Assembly (NCBI GenBank): GCA_038046265.1
Contig: JBBSWN010000010.1
Span: 79,891 to 143,890 of the forward strand
Reading direction: 5' to 3'
Source of the DNA: JAGWAC01 sp038046265
GTDB taxonomy: Archaea; Nanobdellota; Nanobdellia; SCGC-AAA011-G17; JACPIM01
DNA: 64,000 bases
Shown: piece after piece, positions 7,846 through 14,975 of the stretch
How the letters are laid out: each line of letters opens with the position of its first letter
How positions within the stretch are numbered: position 1 is the stretch's first letter
Program-made: the position numbers and the translations under genes
The notes under the pieces: model-generated
What the model saw: only the letters and a program-made list of their open reading frames with translations
Databases searched by the model: none
Told to the model about the DNA's origin: nothing

Positions 7846-8357
7846 TTTTTAACTTCCTTTGAACCTTCTTTAGAAGAAGCTTCACCAAGACTTTTCTTTG
7901 GACTTTCTTTAGAAGCACTTGGAACTTTTTTTGAATCTGGTTTTTTCTGTTTTTCAAAAGCATAAATTTCAACATTTGTTCTTTTTTGTCTTCTTCCCCT
8001 ATGCCTGCTATAATGCCATGACAATGATGCCTGGTTTGTAATTGCCTTGTCAATCTGCAATGATTCTGAGTTAAGGCCCTTGTTTCTTGCATTGCCTTCC
8101 AATGTTTTTAACAAATTGAGGAAGTGCAGAGATGCTTTTTTTGGATAAAATCCAGGACCTAAATGGCCCTTTTTATGGCCTCTCTTATGATAAAATCTTT
8201 TTAATTTTATTACTGCTTTTTCTTCTATGACTTTGTGCAATGTGTCTTTAATTTTAGAGACTTCCTTGCCTTTCATGAACATGCAGAGCTCTATTGCGTG
8301 CTTTGTTGAAATAGGCAAATTAAATCCAGATGCTTTTACTAAGTCTTTTTCTGCCAT
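7842..8357 (-). CDS. rpl22: 50S ribosomal protein L22
   Basis: L22 (uL22), whose extended loop lines the exit tunnel. Diagnostic stretches are LPISTKHAIELCMFMKGKEV near the N-terminus, the HKKGHLGPGFYPKKASLHFL segment (about residues 61-80), and the HYSRHRGRRQKRTNVEIYAF end of the core. A charged, Ser-rich tail of about 35 residues follows (KKSLGEASSKEGSKEVKK). It overlaps S3 by 4 nt. Confidence 0.94.
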   Translation of the reverse strand: MAEKDLVKASGFNLPISTKHAIELCMFMKGKEVSKIKDTLHKVIEEKAVIKLKRFYHKRGHKKGHLGPGFYPKKASLHFLNLLKTLEGNARNKGLNSESLQIDKAITNQASLSWHYSRHRGRRQKRTNVEIYAFEKQKKPDSKKVPSASKESPKKSLGEASSKEGSKEVKK

Positions 8358-8363
8358 TTTAAT

Positions 8364-8762
8364 TTACTTCTTAGGAGAAGCTCCTGCACTTGACCTTGTT
8401 GCTCCAATTCCTGGAGCAGAGTGCTGAACTCTCTGCCTTGTTGTAACAAATTCACCAAGTGCATGACCTAATTTCTCAACTGTAATCTGGACAGGAACAA
8501 ATTCCTTTCCACTATAAACATAAATTGTGATTCCTAGAAATTCAGGGATAACAATCATATCCCTGCAGTGGGTTTTTACTATTTTCTTTACTTTCCCTAA
8601 CTTGAATTTTTTTACTTTTTCAACTAGTTTTTTATGCGCTTCTGGAAGACCTCTTTTTAAAATTCTTCGAGGTCTTGAAGTTGTAATTAGCATGAAGTCA
8701 TTTACTGTCATGTCTTTTAATTCTCTTTCATTTTTTCCTTTGTATAATGCTTCTTTTGCCAT
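8364..8762 (-). CDS. rps19: 30S ribosomal protein S19
   Basis: S19 (uS19), in the small-subunit head. The family segments VKTHCRDMIVIPEFLGITIY and GKEFVPVQITVEKLGHALGEF are clear, followed by TTRQRVQHSAPGIGATRS. The 132-residue length with an N-terminal stretch before the conserved core is normal for the archaeal S15e-like form. It lies 1 nt downstream of L2 and 6 nt upstream of L22. Confidence 0.95.
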   Translation of the reverse strand: MAKEALYKGKNERELKDMTVNDFMLITTSRPRRILKRGLPEAHKKLVEKVKKFKLGKVKKIVKTHCRDMIVIPEFLGITIYVYSGKEFVPVQITVEKLGHALGEFVTTRQRVQHSAPGIGATRSSAGASPKK

Positions 8763-8763
8763 T

Positions 8764-9486
8764 TTACTTTCTGCCTGTCCTTCTTGCTGCTACTTTACCA
8801 ACTTTTCTTCCAGGAGGAGCGTCTCTTGAGACTACTTTAATCTTTGCATGTTTTCTTCCTCTTCCTGAACCATAAGGATGGTTTAAAGCATTCATTGCAA
8901 CTGCTGAAGTTTGAGGATAAACTTTTCCTCTTGCTCTCATATAATGCCATCTTTTTCCTGCTTTTACAAAAGGCTTGTCTTTACGTCCATGACCAGATAA
9001 AGTTCCTATTGTTGCCCTGCAGTCTGGGAGGAATTTTCTTTGTTTTTTTGATGGTAATTCTACTAAGATTGAGTTTCTTGTTATGGATATTATTTTTGCA
9101 CAATTTCCAGCTGCTCTGCAGAATTTTCCGCCGTCTCCTGGAAAGCTTTCTATATTATATACTAATGTTCCTTCTGGAATTTGTTTTAAAGGAAGAGTAT
9201 TTCCATTGTTTAAAGAAGATAACAAACCCGATTCTATTTTATCATTAACTCTTAAATTTGAAGGAGCAAGCATAAACGCTTCTTCATTGTTTTCGAATTT
9301 TATTTTTGCCAATGGTGTTGTGTGGCCTGGGCATTTTACTAAGTCAACTACCTTTCCTGTTATTTTTCCTGATTTTTCAAACTGGTCAAATTTTCTATAT
9401 TTTACTTCTGCTAAAAAATGATTGGAGCGAGCTCTATATACGGGTGTTCCTCTTCCACGTCTCCTGATAATTATACGTTTTCCCAT
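8764..9486 (-). CDS. rpl2: 50S ribosomal protein L2
   Basis: L2 (uL2), central to subunit association and the peptidyl-transferase region. It contains the archaeal core blocks HTTPLAKIKFENNEEAFMLA and GKFCRAAGNCAKIISI, and the C-terminal GRKHAKIKVVSRDAPPGRK. The conserved peptidyl-transferase histidine lies in the NALNHPYGSGRG motif (about residue 204). Length 240 is normal. The ATG overlaps the stop of the upstream orfX by 1 nt (TAATG). Confidence 0.96.
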   Translation of the reverse strand: MGKRIIIRRRGRGTPVYRARSNHFLAEVKYRKFDQFEKSGKITGKVVDLVKCPGHTTPLAKIKFENNEEAFMLAPSNLRVNDKIESGLLSSLNNGNTLPLKQIPEGTLVYNIESFPGDGGKFCRAAGNCAKIISITRNSILVELPSKKQRKFLPDCRATIGTLSGHGRKDKPFVKAGKRWHYMRARGKVYPQTSAVAMNALNHPYGSGRGRKHAKIKVVSRDAPPGRKVGKVAARRTGRK

Positions 9487-9803
9487 TATACTTTTACCTC
9501 TGAACCAGTTTCACTTAATATTCTTGTTAATCTACGTTTTGCCTGCATATCTCTTTCTAATTTTTGTTGAGTTATTCTTTCAATTCCAAGTAGACAGGTT
9601 GGCTTGTTTGTTATTTTACCATCTTCTTCCATTATCCAGTTGTCTAATACTAAAAAGAAGACTTCTGGTTGACTTGAGTGAAAAACATGAGCTCCTGTTG
9701 ATTCTGAGAAACCTAAATACGTTGCCGGATTTTCTGGATAACCTTTTATCTTAAAGGCTTCTCCTTTCTTCAAATCTGGTTTTTTGTAATATTCTTCTAC
9801 CAT
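9486..9803 (-). CDS. Uncharacterised protein between L23 and L2 (orfX)
   Basis: A 105-residue protein I do not recognise. It sits inside the S10 operon between L23 and L2, where archaeal and bacterial operons normally have nothing. It starts 2 nt after the L23 stop and its TAA overlaps the L2 ATG by 1 nt, so it is embedded in the transcript and probably translationally coupled. The sequence mixes aromatic and acidic residues (FKIKGYPENPATYLGFSES, HSSQPEVFFLVLDNWIMEED) with a basic helix near the C-terminus (QQKLERDMQAKRRLTRI). There is no signal peptide, membrane segment or cysteine cluster. It could be a lineage-specific ribosome-associated or assembly protein; that is inference from position only. 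Confidence 0.8.
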   Translation of the reverse strand: MVEEYYKKPDLKKGEAFKIKGYPENPATYLGFSESTGAHVFHSSQPEVFFLVLDNWIMEEDGKITNKPTCLLGIERITQQKLERDMQAKRRLTRILSETGSEVKV

Positions 9804-9805
9804 TT

Positions 9806-10063
9806 TTACATTAATCCTAATTTTGTTGCTACATCAAGAGCTATGTTATCTTTATGGAGCTTTACAAATGCTTTTTTTCCTTCTACTCCTATTAAAGTGT
9901 TTATTTTTTGGACTTTTACATGAAACATTTCTTCAACTGCTTTTTTTATTTCAGGCTTTTTTGCTTTTCTGTCTACTATGAAGACTATTTTGTTTTCTGT
10001 TTCCATTAACTTGAAACATTTTTCAGTTGCTATTGGATATTTTATTATTTCATGACTTTCCAT
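9806..10063 (-). CDS. rpl23: 50S ribosomal protein L23
   Basis: L23 (uL23), at the tunnel exit and a docking point for SRP and chaperones. The 85-residue sequence shows the family N-terminus IIKYPIATEKCFKLMETENK, then VDRKAKKPEIKKAVEEMFHV and the ending NTLIGVEGKKAFVKL. It overlaps the L4 tail-coding sequence by 14 nt. Confidence 0.95.
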   Translation of the reverse strand: MESHEIIKYPIATEKCFKLMETENKIVFIVDRKAKKPEIKKAVEEMFHVKVQKINTLIGVEGKKAFVKLHKDNIALDVATKLGLM

Positions 10064-10949
10064 TTAAACCTTCTTTCGGGGGTTCTTTTTTGACAGCTTC
10101 TTTTGAAGTTTCTTTTACATATTCTTTTGAAACTTGTTTTATTTCATTAAAAAATAACTTCTTTTCATTTAAAAGATCAATTGCATCTTTTGTGAAAAGA
10201 GTTAATCTTCCAGGAATTCCACCTGGAGCCAATAATTCAACATTAAGATTATTTATTAAAGTGCAGTCAATTCCCTTTATTGAGGACAAGATTCTTGAGA
10301 CGGGACTTTTTTTTGCAATCACGAACAAAGGGCCTTTCTTGTTTTTGTATTTTCTTCCTCTTTTTGAGCCCTGGCCTGCTTTCACTTTTCTAATATTTAT
10401 TCTTTTTAACTCGTTTTCAAGGCCTAATTTTTCAAGGAATTTTACAAGGTCTTTTGTTTTTTTAAGATCATATAATTTATTGTCAATCACTAACGGCAAT
10501 GTTTTGAATAAATGACCTCTTTGTTTTACCAAGATTTCATTTGCAGATGCGCTTAATGCAGATCTGATTGCTTTCCTGTTTTCCTTTGTGTTTATTTTTT
10601 CCTTATATATTTTATAAGCTTTAGGTGGGTGAGCTCTTCTGCCTTTGTATGTTCCTGGAGCAAATGCACCAACCCAGCCAAATTGTGAACCTCTTCTCCA
10701 TATAGTTTTTCTAGCTGATCTTGAAATTCCTTTTCCATATGAAGTTTTGAATTTTCTTCTTCTTCTTGACAATTTTGCTGAAACTCTCTGGCCTGCTTTT
10801 GGATAAGAACCATAAGGCTGTTTTTTATTTGATTTAATTGCCAGGAAAGCTCTTTGGATCAAGTCTTTTCTTAATGGCTCGTTAAATTGAGCAGGCAATT
10901 CTATTGAACCTGACTTACTTCCATCTATATTATATATGTCTGCTTTCAT
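10050..10949 (-). CDS. rpl4: 50S ribosomal protein L4
   Basis: L4 (uL4, archaeal L4e type), which lines the exit tunnel. Diagnostic blocks: the N-terminal GSIELPAQFNEPLRKDLIQR, the tunnel loop KTIWRRGSQFGWVGAFAPG (about residues 82-100) with RAHPPK, and LNVELLAPGGIPGRLTLFTK near the end. About 30 charged residues (KETSKEAVKKEPPKEG) extend the C-terminus beyond the family core. It overlaps L3 by 4 nt and L23 by 14 nt. Confidence 0.95.
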   Translation of the reverse strand: MKADIYNIDGSKSGSIELPAQFNEPLRKDLIQRAFLAIKSNKKQPYGSYPKAGQRVSAKLSRRRRKFKTSYGKGISRSARKTIWRRGSQFGWVGAFAPGTYKGRRAHPPKAYKIYKEKINTKENRKAIRSALSASANEILVKQRGHLFKTLPLVIDNKLYDLKKTKDLVKFLEKLGLENELKRINIRKVKAGQGSKRGRKYKNKKGPLFVIAKKSPVSRILSSIKGIDCTLINNLNVELLAPGGIPGRLTLFTKDAIDLLNEKKLFFNEIKQVSKEYVKETSKEAVKKEPPKEGLNGKS

Positions 10950-11908
10950 TCTTTAACCTTTAAATTAACACTTGTTATCTCGAACATTTCTGTTCTTTTT
11001 CCAGGCCTCATTGCCTCTGTCAAGACTATTGGTCTTTTTCTTACTCCGGGTAATGATCCTTTAACAAAAATAAAATCATTATTTATTAATCCATATTTAT
11101 GGAAACCAGAAACTGGGTTTACTTCTTTTACATTGTTGTTTATTTTCACGATTAATTTATTATATTCTGTTCTTTTGTGATAACCCATTTTACCTGTATT
11201 TGGAACTGTGTACCTAACTTTAGAAGGATTCCATGGGCCTGGTGTTCCTATTCCACGTACTTTTTTCTTTGATTTATGCCTTAATCTTTTAACACCAAAT
11301 CTTTTAATCGGGCTTTGGAATCCTTTTCCTTTTGTAACTGCGTGAACGTCTACTAACTGGTTTATCTTGAAAACATCTGAAATCTTGATTTCCTTATCCA
11401 AGAACTGTTTTAAGAACTCCAGCTTTTCTTTTGGAGTCTTTCCACCAGAGGCTATTTCAACAACTTCTGGTTTTTTTCTTTCTATTGACGTTAATGATGG
11501 TTTTGTGTAGACAACCAATCTAACATCATCAAAGTTGTCAGGAATATTGTTTAATTTTTTAGGAATCATAGTTTTTCTTTTTACTTCTTTGTCAATATTT
11601 TTTGAAAAAACTTCAGAAAGAACTTTTAAACCATCAAAATCTTGTTTGTAAAATCTTAAAGAAAGAGCTTTTAACGGGGGGCACTCAAGGATTGTAATTG
11701 GAATGGAAATAATCTGGTTTTTTGTTATTGAATTTGGAGTGTTGTCCTTGACCATTGCATGAGACATTCCAACTTTATAACCAATGAAACCAAGCAACTT
11801 TAATTCTTCTTTTTTAACCCAGTTATGGATTCTTGAATATGGTTTTTGAGCCCTCTTTCTAGGCCAGACCTGCATACTTCCCCTTCTCGGATGATGCCAC
11901 TTTGACAT
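10946..11908 (-). CDS. rpl3: 50S ribosomal protein L3
   Basis: L3 (uL3), the first gene of the operon. The protein begins MSKWHHPRRGSMQVWPRKRA, typical of archaeal L3, and contains FGVKRLRHKSKKKVRGIGTP with the GPWNPSKVRYTVPNTGKMGYH block near the peptidyl-transferase centre. Length 320 is normal. Upstream lie 120 nt before rmlD; a TATA-like box at 11951-11960 probably drives the whole ribosomal transcript. Confidence 0.95.
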   Translation of the reverse strand: MSKWHHPRRGSMQVWPRKRAQKPYSRIHNWVKKEELKLLGFIGYKVGMSHAMVKDNTPNSITKNQIISIPITILECPPLKALSLRFYKQDFDGLKVLSEVFSKNIDKEVKRKTMIPKKLNNIPDNFDDVRLVVYTKPSLTSIERKKPEVVEIASGGKTPKEKLEFLKQFLDKEIKISDVFKINQLVDVHAVTKGKGFQSPIKRFGVKRLRHKSKKKVRGIGTPGPWNPSKVRYTVPNTGKMGYHKRTEYNKLIVKINNNVKEVNPVSGFHKYGLINNDFIFVKGSLPGVRKRPIVLTEAMRPGKRTEMFEITSVNLKVKE

Positions 11909-11950
11909 TTTTATTTTTAAAAAAGTTTAATCCAAAACGACTAAACTTGG

Positions 11951-11960
11951 TTTATATTTC
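11951..11960 (-). promoter_or_regulatory. Probable TATA box of the ribosomal protein operon
   Basis: On the minus strand this reads GAAATATAAA, followed by CC. It is centred about 48 nt before the L3 ATG at 11908. Archaeal transcription starts about 26 nt after the TATA box, which would give a short leader of roughly 20 nt. It is the best TATA-like match in the 120-nt gap upstream of the operon. The call is by position and base composition only. Confidence 0.5.
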
Positions 11961-12029
11961 TTTCTAGAATCAGCGACTAATTATCGATACAGTAAGGGTA
12001 CTTTTATGAGAAAAATTTGGTTTATAAAG

Positions 12030-12881
12030 CTATTGGTTTTTTTGCATGTTTTCTTTTAATTTTAGAATTGTTTCTTCTATTCTTTTTGTTATATCTGGCA
12101 GTTTAAGGCCTGTTTTTTCTAATTTAGTTGTATCTATAATAGCATCTACTCTTTTTACTTTTGATTTTTTGTCTAATTCTTCTTTTGGTTTTATGTTAAT
12201 TTCCATTTTATCTTTGAGATTATCTTTTAACATTAGCGCTATTTTATGTGGTGAAATAGTTCCTGAATTAGTAATATTAAATATTCCTGTTTGATTTTTG
12301 TCTATTAGATGCTTAGTTGCCAGTAATAAATCATCTGCAATTGTCATGCTATTTGGATTTGTATGAAATTCTTTATAATTCAGCATTTTATGAAGTATAT
12401 TTCTTGGGTGAACTTTAGAACTTAATAATAGCCTTGGTCTTAATATTAATACTTTTAGTCCTTTTTTTATTTTGTCTTGCAGTAACTGGTCTGCCCATGT
12501 TTTTGTCCACGAATAAAATGCAATTGGTTTCGGCAGGTCTGTTTCTTTGAATATTGGCTTACCGTCAATGCTTTCAAATATACAACCAGAAGAAATATGG
12601 ATTAAGAAAATATTATTTTTAAGACAGACTTTTGCTACATTATCTGCACCTAAGGTATTAACTTTGAATGTTTCTAATCTATTTTCTTCACACCAGTCTG
12701 TATTTGTTTTTGCTGCTGTGTTAATTACTATATTTGGCTTGAAATTGTCAACAGCTTTCTGAACTTCTTCTTCGTTTGTTATATCTACTTGCGCTATTTC
12801 AGATTTATAGTTGTTATTATTAAAGAAATCTTTGTATAAGTTCCCTAATTGCCCATTTCCAAAGATAAGAATTTTGTGCAT
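12030..12881 (-). CDS. rmlD: dTDP-4-dehydrorhamnose reductase-like (RmlD family)
   Basis: NAD(P)H-dependent reductase of the RmlD/SDR extended family; the classic member reduces dTDP-4-keto-L-rhamnose in the last step of dTDP-rhamnose synthesis. Visible are the Rossmann start ILIFGNGQLGNLYKDFF, the VINTAAKTNTDWCEEN motif (DxxE-type, about residues 56-71), ISSGCIFES and the catalytic YxxxK in FYSWTKTWADQ (about residues 147-157). Length 283 fits. rmlB lies 3 kb away, but rmlA and rmlC are not in the window, so the exact sugar is uncertain. It is divergent from the GT2 gene at 12945. Confidence 0.8.
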   Translation of the reverse strand: MHKILIFGNGQLGNLYKDFFNNNNYKSEIAQVDITNEEEVQKAVDNFKPNIVINTAAKTNTDWCEENRLETFKVNTLGADNVAKVCLKNNIFLIHISSGCIFESIDGKPIFKETDLPKPIAFYSWTKTWADQLLQDKIKKGLKVLILRPRLLLSSKVHPRNILHKMLNYKEFHTNPNSMTIADDLLLATKHLIDKNQTGIFNITNSGTISPHKIALMLKDNLKDKMEINIKPKEELDKKSKVKRVDAIIDTTKLEKTGLKLPDITKRIEETILKLKENMQKNQ

Positions 12882-12944
12882 TTGAAAAAGTATTTATACT
12901 CGTTTTTAGTGGGTCTATGCTATTTATTAAGTTTTTGGAGAAAA

Positions 12945-13838
12945 ATGAAAAAATTGACTTTATTGAATATTAATTTTAATGATAGCAACCATACGCTGGA
13001 GTTATTAGAGAGTTTAAAGAATTCTAATTTTAAGGAATATGACTTTTTAGTATGGGACAATAATTCTACAAAGCCAGAGGCTGCTGAAGCGAGAGATAAA
13101 ATAGAGAAAATGCAGGATATTAAACTAATCAAAAACAGCAAAAATTTAGGTTTTACAGGCGGTGTTAATGGAGCTCTTAAACACATTAAGACAAAATATG
13201 TTTTATTGTTAAATCCAGACACTATAATTGATAAAGATACAATTAAGGAAATGCTAGGTCTTATTGAAGGTGATGAAAAAATAGCTTTTGTAAGCGCAGC
13301 AATTTATAATTATCATCAAAGAGACAAGATAGACTCTTTTGGCGGGAAAATGAGTTTTTTTACTGGCATAGGAAGGCCGTTGAAAATTGAAACTGAAACC
13401 AGAGAATTGAAAGATGGAGAATATTGCGATGCCTGCTGCTTGATGTTTAACAGGGAAATTTTTATAGAATTAGGCGGGTATGATGACAGGTATTTTGCTT
13501 ATGCTGAAACAGAAGATGTTTTATTTAAAGCTATGAAAAAAGGGTATAAAGTTTATATAAACCCTAAGGCAAGAGTATGGCATAAACTATATGGAAGTTC
13601 TGGGGGAAAAAGGAGCAAATTTACAACTTATCATTTAGCTAGAAATAGAATTCTGTTAATGAGGAAGTATTTATCATTACCAAGATTTATGCTCTTTTTA
13701 TTTTTGAATTTATTTTTAATTACTCCGGTACAAACTTTAATATTTTTGAAAAGAAAACAGTTTGATTTAATGCCGAGCTATTATAAGGGAATTTTACACG
13801 GACTTATTGGGAAATATGGAATGGCTTTTTTTGAATAG
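12945..13838 (+). CDS. Glycosyltransferase family 2 (rhamnosyltransferase-like)
   Basis: Cytoplasmic GT-A fold glycosyltransferase of family 2 resembling WcaE/rhamnosyltransferases. Motifs: LLNINFNDSNHTLELLESL at the N-terminus, FLVWDNNST, the NPD variant of DxD in YVLLLNPDTIIDK, and the acceptor-side ED in YFAYAETEDVLFKAMKKGY. A hydrophobic stretch near the C-terminus (about residues 245-268) suggests membrane attachment. I chose the ATG at 12945 (preceded by TTGGAGAAAA); the frame is open further upstream but without a family-like sequence. Proximity to rmlD/rmlB makes rhamnose a plausible donor sugar, by inference. Confidence 0.85.
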   Translation: MKKLTLLNINFNDSNHTLELLESLKNSNFKEYDFLVWDNNSTKPEAAEARDKIEKMQDIKLIKNSKNLGFTGGVNGALKHIKTKYVLLLNPDTIIDKDTIKEMLGLIEGDEKIAFVSAAIYNYHQRDKIDSFGGKMSFFTGIGRPLKIETETRELKDGEYCDACCLMFNREIFIELGGYDDRYFAYAETEDVLFKAMKKGYKVYINPKARVWHKLYGSSGGKRSKFTTYHLARNRILLMRKYLSLPRFMLFLFLNLFLITPVQTLIFLKRKQFDLMPSYYKGILHGLIGKYGMAFFE

Positions 13839-13874
13839 ATTTATATATTAACTTATTTGGTTCTTGCATGCAAA

Positions 13875-14927
13875 ATGATTCAAGATAAAGATTTAATTTT
13901 ATTAAGGGAAGATTTAATTAAATTATCCCGGAGAATAGGTAGAGGAATTTCAGAGGATGTTTTTGGAAGATTATCTATAATAGAAAGAAAAAAACAAGTA
14001 TTTAACCAAAGGACTGAAGGAAATACTTCAAAGCTCGATGCTATTGCAGATACTATTATAGTTTATGAAGCACAAAAAATAGCTCGTAAACATGGAATTC
14101 CAATTTCTATTTTATCTGGTGGAGACAAAATTAAAGAAGAAGTTAATGTTTCTGTATCAGGATCGTTACAAGATAGGGTTGTATTTTCATGTGATGGAGT
14201 TGATGGCACCACAAATGCAATGACTGATGGAATGCCTTGGGCATCTGCTTTATTTGGATATACTGACCCAACAAGCAAACCTTTAGAAGGACTTAAATTT
14301 GGGGATTTTGTTACTGGTGCTGTGTATGTTGTTAGTGGAACTTCATTTGGTACTGTAAAAACGGGAAATTTATTTTTTGCTTATGATGGATGTGATTCTG
14401 CTATATTAAATGATGTTAATGGTGGCTTGTATCCTTTATTAACAACAGAAGAAACACAAGCTAAAAATTGGACATTTGGAATAGATACTATGGCTGCCAG
14501 AGCAACATATCTGCCTGGGCCAGAAAGAGACACAAAAGGAAGCGCTAGAAGACAGAAATTCTGGCAAGCTTTGACAGGATTAATTGGAACTGCTGTAAAT
14601 GATGAAGTTAGATTATTCGGGGCTGGATTAGAGCAAATGGCTATATTATCGCCTGCTACTGATAAAATAGATACAACCTTAAGTTTTTATTCTGGAAATC
14701 CAAGATTAGCTGGATGTTTAGCTGCTTACCAATTTAAAGATAATATTATTGGACCAAAAACAATTTTGAAAAAAGCTGGTGCAAAAGTTGTTGTATTTGC
14801 CGGACCGCAAAAAGGAATGGATATTGATGAAGTTCCATTACAACCACATACACATTATTTAGCTGCTGGTAATGATGAAGTTAAGAACTTTGTTTTAGAT
14901 GCTTTAAAAGATTATAATCCGGATTAA
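13875..14927 (+). CDS. Inositol monophosphatase/FBPase-superfamily phosphatase
   Basis: Li+-sensitive-type Mg-dependent phosphatase of the IMPase/FBPase superfamily. The metal-binding motif DGVDGTTNAMTDG (second aspartate in D-G-T-T) is near residue 110, and the C-terminal GAGLEQMAILSPATDKIDTTL region resembles the superfamily GS/GAxx-L-xx-A motif. The exact substrate (inositol phosphate, fructose bisphosphate, a sugar phosphate or PAP) cannot be read. ATG 13875 is chosen; a TATA-like TTTATATATT at 13840-13849 sits about 30 nt before it, consistent with a nearly leaderless transcript. It lies just before rmlB. Confidence 0.7.
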   Translation: MIQDKDLILLREDLIKLSRRIGRGISEDVFGRLSIIERKKQVFNQRTEGNTSKLDAIADTIIVYEAQKIARKHGIPISILSGGDKIKEEVNVSVSGSLQDRVVFSCDGVDGTTNAMTDGMPWASALFGYTDPTSKPLEGLKFGDFVTGAVYVVSGTSFGTVKTGNLFFAYDGCDSAILNDVNGGLYPLLTTEETQAKNWTFGIDTMAARATYLPGPERDTKGSARRQKFWQALTGLIGTAVNDEVRLFGAGLEQMAILSPATDKIDTTLSFYSGNPRLAGCLAAYQFKDNIIGPKTILKKAGAKVVVFAGPQKGMDIDEVPLQPHTHYLAAGNDEVKNFVLDALKDYNPD

Positions 14928-14966
14928 AAACAAATAATTTATAAATTTAATCTATATAAAAAGTTT

Positions 14967-14972
14967 GGAGGG
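14967..14972 (+). promoter_or_regulatory. Strong Shine-Dalgarno before rmlB
   Basis: GGAGGG lies just before the rmlB ATG, in the 15-base string GGAGGGATTATGACT. The same 15 bases surround the start of the radical SAM gene at 32046. Most genes in this window lack such a clear Shine-Dalgarno. It fixes ATG 14976 as the start. Confidence 0.75.
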
Positions 14973-14975
14973 ATT

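Noticed and set aside
7838..8092. 84-codon frame overlapping the L22 tail
   Set aside because: Shifted frame over the Lys-rich L22 tail; no independent start signal and L22 fully accounts for the DNA.
8844..9248. 134-codon plus-strand frame within L2
   Set aside because: Antisense to a conserved ribosomal protein gene; composition is that of an antisense shadow.
11909..12029. Small gene or RNA between L3 and rmlD
   Set aside because: Only 121 nt, AT-rich, no open frame or fold seen beyond the TATA-like box.
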